64,000 bases of DNA from Cylicocyclus nassatus (Eukaryota; Nematoda; Chromadorea; Rhabditida; Strongylidae). A program made the translations under genes and the position numbers. Location of the stretch: contig CATQJL010000223.1 in the NCBI GenBank assembly GCA_958299035.1, positions 48,900,302 to 48,964,301 on the forward strand. The letters run 5' to 3'. This document shows, piece after piece, positions 59,701 through 64,000 of the stretch (positions are counted from its first letter, which is position 1; the number at the start of each line of letters is the position of its first letter). The notes under the pieces were generated by a model that worked only from the letters and a program-made list of their open reading frames with translations, did not search any database and was not told the origin of the DNA.

Positions 59701-62700
59701 CAAATCTGCTTTCGTTTTTTTGCGGGATAAGTTTCCGAAAGAAGTTGTGGGCGTTCAAATATCCAAATTTGTCAAGGTTTAGATGGCCTAAAATTGGCGA
59801 AAAGCTGTACAAAAACACCGGAAAGTGGGAAGTCATTTCTTGTATAAGGTATATTGTTTGCAAAGAAAGAACAAAGCCGGTGGAAATCTAGGTATTATTT
59901 AGAGCTTTTCGCTGGTTTTAAGCCACCCAAGCTTGGCAAATCTGGACATGCAGACTCTCATAACTTCTTTCGGAAACTTACTTATTCTGCAAAAAACGAA
60001 AGCAGATTTGGAATCAGCGTTTAAAGGCGCATCTGATGATTTACATCTCATCTTCATTTGCCAACTAATCTTGGTATCCTTCCCTTGTAAGGAACCTATG
60101 TCCAACCGCAAACATCCTGGAAACTCTGCGATTTCACATGATAGCAGAGACTAATAGACTATGAATATATATCGATTTTGTCGTTAGCCATAAAGAAAAA
60201 ACATAGAATCCATTGATTAACATGTGGAAAACTTGTGGATTTGATGTACAATATAGTGTTGTCTCACAGAACGTGCTCGTAAAAATAGCCATTGAGGGCA
60301 TATTTTCAATTGGCCGCTGTTGCAAATTTTTTAGTGCAAGTGTTGTCAGCCCCTGGACATTATTGATGGTTAAATTTAGTATATTATCAATGTTAGGTTG
60401 GAAAGAGAAGAATGGTCAGGGAGTTTTTTTTTCAGCGAGATCGATGTATCTCAAGAACTAGGGCATATCCAAGGCAGAAATGTTATGCTTAAAGTTTTGA
60501 AGGTTTGTAGCACACAACGGCATACATGGGAGGAGCCCAGGAACTAGGGAGGAGTTTGCCATTTTTCGTTCTTCAATTTTTTCTCAACTTCTAAGAATAA
60601 TTAAATATAAGGTGTACCCAAGGATAAGTGTATGGTCTGTTACATGCTGGAGCAAATCAGAAATTTGTAAGATCTTTTGGGACGAAAATCCGACTTTTGA
60701 CATTATGAGTTGTTCCTATGTTTAGGCTCTAAACTTTGCATAAATCACGACTTCAGCCAAAGTTCGTATGTCATCTTGTGGAGCTTTAATTGCTCTATCG
60801 TATGGCACCCACGCATAATTTTTTAGATTCGTTTTATTGCACTGCTATGATAAACGACATTCTTTTCTTTCCAATCTAATAATAACATTTTCTTGTGTGT
60901 TAGCCCAGTACTTGAAATTTGACACCAGACATCCTGAGAGAAATATGTGAAATACAACACCATGTTTTAAAAAAATGTTGCGACACTCGATTTCTATTCT
61001 TGAATAAACGTTAGCTATAGAAATATGAAGACTACGCATTTTTTGACTACATAATTTTATCATTTTCATTTTGAAGGCCGGTCATTCAATTTGTATTATT
61101 TTTCTTAGTGGAGAAATAATTGTGAAGGTATCCGAGTAAGTTCACGCGATTTGATCGTCGCGATTCAATCGCTATAAGGCCCCGGACAGACTTCACGCGA
61201 TTTGATCGTCGCACTGAATCGCGACAAGACAACTGTTACAACATCATTCCATGCCGATCAACTTACATTTCGGTTGTGATACTTTTCCAGCCCGAAGTTT
61301 TTGAACGTGAAATGAAAATGAATGAAAATTGCGACGACTAAATCGCGACGATCAAATCGCGTGAACTCTGCCCGAGGCCTAACGGAATTCTACAGTGTTG
61401 CAATGGTAGATCCCCAATTAATCTATCAGCGAAGTTAAAGTTCGAAGTGAAAAAGCGCGACTGGGAAGCCCAAAATCTGCTCCGGAAGTCTCCCGGACCC
61501 CGCCCATTTACACGAATTTTGGAGTGTACTCGGACACGGATGGCTTTGATAAAAGCTCATTTTTGCCATTTTCATGCGCTAAAGCCCAGATAAAGCTTCA
61601 GCATGACGATCCCAGATATGGCTTTAGTACGAAAAGTTGAAAAACCGGAGAACGGAATTTTGCCGGGACAGTGCTTTTGGTGCAGATTTATCTTCGCTTT
61701 TGTTCCACTGATCCTTGAAAAGATCTGTTCTGAATGACGAAGCAAATTCCAAGACTGAAGCGCTTTTTCTCGCTTTCTAATCATCCTGGGAAAATGCATT
61801 TGAATTTTTGTTATATTTGCTGTACATGTGCTTCTTTTTTTCCGATATATCAAACTGTAATGCGGTTTTCTTCAATGTTTCGCGCAAACAGCTGAAAATA
61901 TAAATTTTTCGCTACTATAGTAGATGGCAGAATTCCAGCCCTTATATTAAATCCCATTTGGTGGCTATAGAATTCCTATGTTTTTTCGAGCAGATCGTTG
62001 GGAAATGTAAAAAAATTGAAAAAAAAAGCGAAGTGGCCGTGAAATAGATGACACCATAAAAAAACCAACTGCTTGGCGCAAATTTCGGAATGCTCCCAAT
62101 TTTTTCAGTGTTTCCAACGTTTGCTTTACTTTTTGTGCTTCTTGATAAGTACAGGCAAGCTGACTGGAATGTCACATGCAATCTCTTCAGAATGATCACA
62201 CGGATTACGAAAGAGTGCGACCCTCATCGACATTACCGACAATGGGAGCTCGAGCGATGTCTCCGGTAAGGGGACCAACACAAAGCCAGTTTGGAGGGTC
62301 CCCAGCTACGATGCCACGGTGGGACTCTGGAAGAGCCGAACATTTCCACCAAAACGGCGAGTACGCAACCCCGGCTAGGCAACTCGAGCAGATGAATGTG
62401 GTCTTCCTGCAGGCAAACGATGAGGTTAAAAGAGCCATTCTTCCCCCTGAGGTAGGATTTTTCAAGCAAATTATTTAGCCCCAAAACTATGCGCTTTTGC
62501 AGGTGCATAGCCTGGATCAAGTGAAAATGGCCTTTGTCCGTGCGTTCCCGAACATTTCAAGGCATTACATTGAACAACCATCCATAAAAATTTACATCCA
62601 AGAGCCCTCCAAAGGACAGCTTTTCTACGAACTTGATGATCCTGGGTGAGAAAGATTTTTTTCTTTTTATAGATATTATTAAATATTATTTTTATAGATT

Positions 62701-63346
62701 CTTTTTATAGACATAGAAAATATTTTTTTCTTTTCTAAAATTTTAATGTTTTCTTTGTTTACGCAGTAACGAGAGTGAAGTGGTAACAGAAAGGCAGGAA
62801 CGAATCAATAAATCAATTTTTTGCGCAACTAGTCAGCTAATAGTTGGTGATTGCACTTGTTCTAGTACCAGTTCTCAAGAGCAAAGCCGGACTAGATGCT
62901 ATAATCCCTTTGTTTGCTTCTACTTTGCGACGGGATCGTGACAACTTTTTTTGAGCTCTCACCAGCGTTGTAACGCAAAGAAAAGCGCTCACACTCACTA
63001 ATATTGGGAAACTTTCGGGGAAAGTTGTTTTCTGCTGTGTCAATGGATTATGAAAATTTTAGCAGTTAATCTAAGACATGTTTATAATTCAGTGTTAAAT
63101 GATGCGTTTTTGTTTAGAAAAGCTGTTCTAAAAATCGAAAAATCTTTTCTCTTGAGTTCTGTAACTCAAAATTATCCAGTTTATTCTGTTTTTTTTTTCA
63201 ATTTATCTCGCACCTTCCAGTGACATACGCAATAAGTCTGTCCTAAAGCTGCGTGAACACTCCAGTACCGGTATACAATCGCCAGCACGTTTTCTCGAGC
63301 AACCGGATTATTTGTCAGAAACGGAAAATGACGATGGTAGGCAAAG
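53744..63346 (+). CDS. Sickle tail/p140Cap-like AIP3-domain protein, 5' part
   Basis: Recognised exons: 53744-53987, 58655-58851 (or 58855), 62191-62451, 62503-62645, 63221-63346; the gene continues past the window end. The SRCIN1 (p140Cap)/KIAA1217 family consists of cytoskeleton- and Src-associated adaptors; AIP3 is the shared domain. The best match is exons 3-5: VHSLDQVKMAFVRAFP, PSIKIYIQEPSKGQLFYEL and DIRNKSVLKLRE, preceded by a linker ending VFLQANDEVKRAILPPE. Exon 1 begins MPGIFSWKHRILGRKTPEPE and contains a basic RRSVRF stretch; exon 2 is GC-rich and low in complexity (serine, alanine, proline, aspartate). Exon 1 to 2 joins in phase 1. Exon 3 needs phase 0, which exon 2 gives only with a GC donor after 58851; with the GT donor after 58855 an exon is missing between 58.9 and 62.2 kb. 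The 4.7-kb first intron is typical of a regulated neuronal gene (inference). Confidence 0.8.
57114..57464. mobile_element. MITE with CAGTGGCGT ends and homopolymer flanks
   Basis: About 351 bp in intron 1 of the p140Cap-like gene. The left end is CAGTGGCGTACAGCCCACCC followed by a C-run; the right end, read inward, is CAGTGGCGTGCAGAGG, with a second C-run about 45 bp inside it (57410-57424). CAG-type ends suggest hAT, but the flanking 8-mers TGATGGTC and CCACAGTC do not match, so the class is unproven. Confidence 0.6.
59381..59583. mobile_element. MITE with GTGTCGGGTGCAC ends
   Basis: A 203-bp element with perfect 13-bp inverted ends GTGTCGGGTGCAC; weaker pairing continues inward. The interior is GC-rich. 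It lies in an intron of the p140Cap-like gene and accounts for the overlapping open frames on both strands here. Confidence 0.75.
59655..60060. repeat. Long foldback repeat, arms of about 100 bp
   Basis: The left arm includes CATTCCAAATCTGCTTTCGT and GTTTCCGAAAGAAGTT; the right arm carries their reverse complements (AACTTCTTTCGGAAAC, ACGAAAGCAGATTTGGAATC). The arms are about 90 percent alike by eye and separated by about 190 bp. A weaker relative of the TTTGGAATC motif occurs near 2705. No terminal duplication was found. Confidence 0.7.
60393..60879. mobile_element. Mariner-type MITE, family B, copy 2
   Basis: About 487 bp with ends TTAGGTTGGAAAGAGAAGAA and, from the right inward, TTAGATTGGAAAGAAAAGAA; TA follows the right end. 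Internal blocks GGGCATATCCAAGG and GATTCGTTTTATTG are shared with the copy at 45736-46515. Confidence 0.75.
61177..61382. mobile_element. MITE, AGGCC...CGGGCAGA family, longer copy
   Basis: About 206 bp: AGGCCCCGGACAGACTTCAC at the left, and reading inward from the right AGGCCTCGGGCAGAGTTCAC, then GCGATTTGATCGTCGC in both arms. Just upstream, 61140-61172 repeats the GTTCACGCGATTTGATCGTC and GCGATTCAATCGC blocks, the remnant of another copy. It is related to the 81-bp element at 42053-42133. Confidence 0.75.
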
Positions 63347-63735
63347 GTAAGCGGGCTCTTCTTACAATTAGAGCACATGATCATTGAGTCATAATGTTTT
63401 GCGAGTTTATCACCTAAACTTTGGAAGAAGCTTCACGCATTTCTGATAAGGTTTATAAGCGCATTTAATGTTAGATGAGAATGCTTGAATTGACGTATAA
63501 CAGGTAGTATTGTAAAATATAAATAAAGGACACTTTTGGGGAGGGTAAGAGGATGTCGAGGTTATCCAGACCAAGAAGTTACGTATTTCTGAATAGTTCA
63601 ACTCATTAAACATTGACGACCATGCAGATTTTCAGTTGTCTGACAAGGCTGACAAAAATGGTAGAGGTCATCCATAGATTCAGCGCAAAAGAAAGCTCAT
63701 GGAGGGAGTTCTTCCCAGAATAGTAGTCATTCTAA

Positions 63736-63866
63736 CAAAACTCAAGCCTTGACACACATGGTGTGTCAAGCGGTCCCACACGGTAGTCATTGCTTGACAG
63801 ATTATGTGTGTCAAGCGGTCGTCAATGTGTTAAGTAAGCCTATAGGTTTTGCTAGAGTTTTGACTG
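63736..63866. repeat. Small repeat cluster (TGTGTCAAGCGGTC)
   Basis: TGTGTGTCAAGCGGTC-type sequence occurs twice in direct orientation (about 63762 and 63807), the first within a small palindrome TTGACACAC / GTGTGTCAA. CAAAACTC at the left and GAGTTTTG at the right (about 63855) could be short inverted ends of a MITE of about 125 bp. Confidence 0.45.
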
Positions 63867-64000
63867 TAGTTGCTGCTGAATTTTATGAATTCATTTGGCG
63901 TAGTACAGAGTTTGAACAAATCTAATGCGCTTTTGATTAGTTCCTGAAGAAGAAAATAGTATTGGCATACCATCCCATAATAAGCTCGCAAGGAGAGACA

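Overview
The window is animal nuclear DNA from a nematode, most likely a clade V worm of the hookworm/strongylid type. Every recognisable gene is a multi-exon gene with short GT-AG introns, many of 45-60 bases, and the spliced products align end to end with what I recall of Caenorhabditis elegans and human proteins. Species is not determinable from the sequence alone. There is no bacterial, phage or CRISPR material and I saw no RNA gene.

Layout: (1) 1.8-11.2 kb, plus strand: a complete 28-exon alpha-integrin gene (ina-1 type), with miniature transposons in its introns. (2) 11.7-21.0 kb, minus strand: a head-to-tail cluster read as INPP4-type inositol polyphosphate 4-phosphatase (20.96 to 16.14 kb), then bbs-5 (15.73 to 13.75 kb), then an unidentified gene (13.59 to 11.69 kb) one of whose exons appears to be split by a 645-bp transposon. 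Gaps of 409 and 160 bases suggest an operon. (3) 24.8-31.9 kb, plus: cnk-1 (SAM-CRIC-PDZ-PH Ras/MAPK scaffold), divergent from the INPP4 cluster. (4) 32.3-37.4 kb, plus: pad-2/POFUT2, about 400 bases after cnk-1. (5) 38.3-41.5 kb, plus: a membrane-anchored histidine acid phosphatase. (6) 41.5-53.7 kb: gene-poor and transposon-rich, with mariner-type foldback elements and hAT-type MITEs, one hAT-like element nested inside another. (7) 53.7 kb to the window edge, plus: the 5' part of a sickle-tail/p140Cap-like AIP3-domain gene, whose introns are also full of MITEs.

The genes do not form one pathway. They include cell-matrix adhesion (integrin, and possibly the p140Cap-like protein), phosphoinositide turnover, the ciliary BBSome, Ras scaffolding, and secretory-pathway fucosylation. 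INPP4, bbs-5 and cnk-1 lie side by side here; from memory they are also neighbours in C. elegans (cosmid R01H10), so I read this as conserved microsynteny.

I found no convincing new biochemical system. The most unusual structures are transposon-related: a MITE inside a coding exon with an in-frame splice solution, a minisatellite-armed palindrome in an ina-1 intron, and several nested insertions with clear target-site duplications. Exon models were built by hand from splice signals, reading frame and family alignment recalled from memory; none has transcript support.
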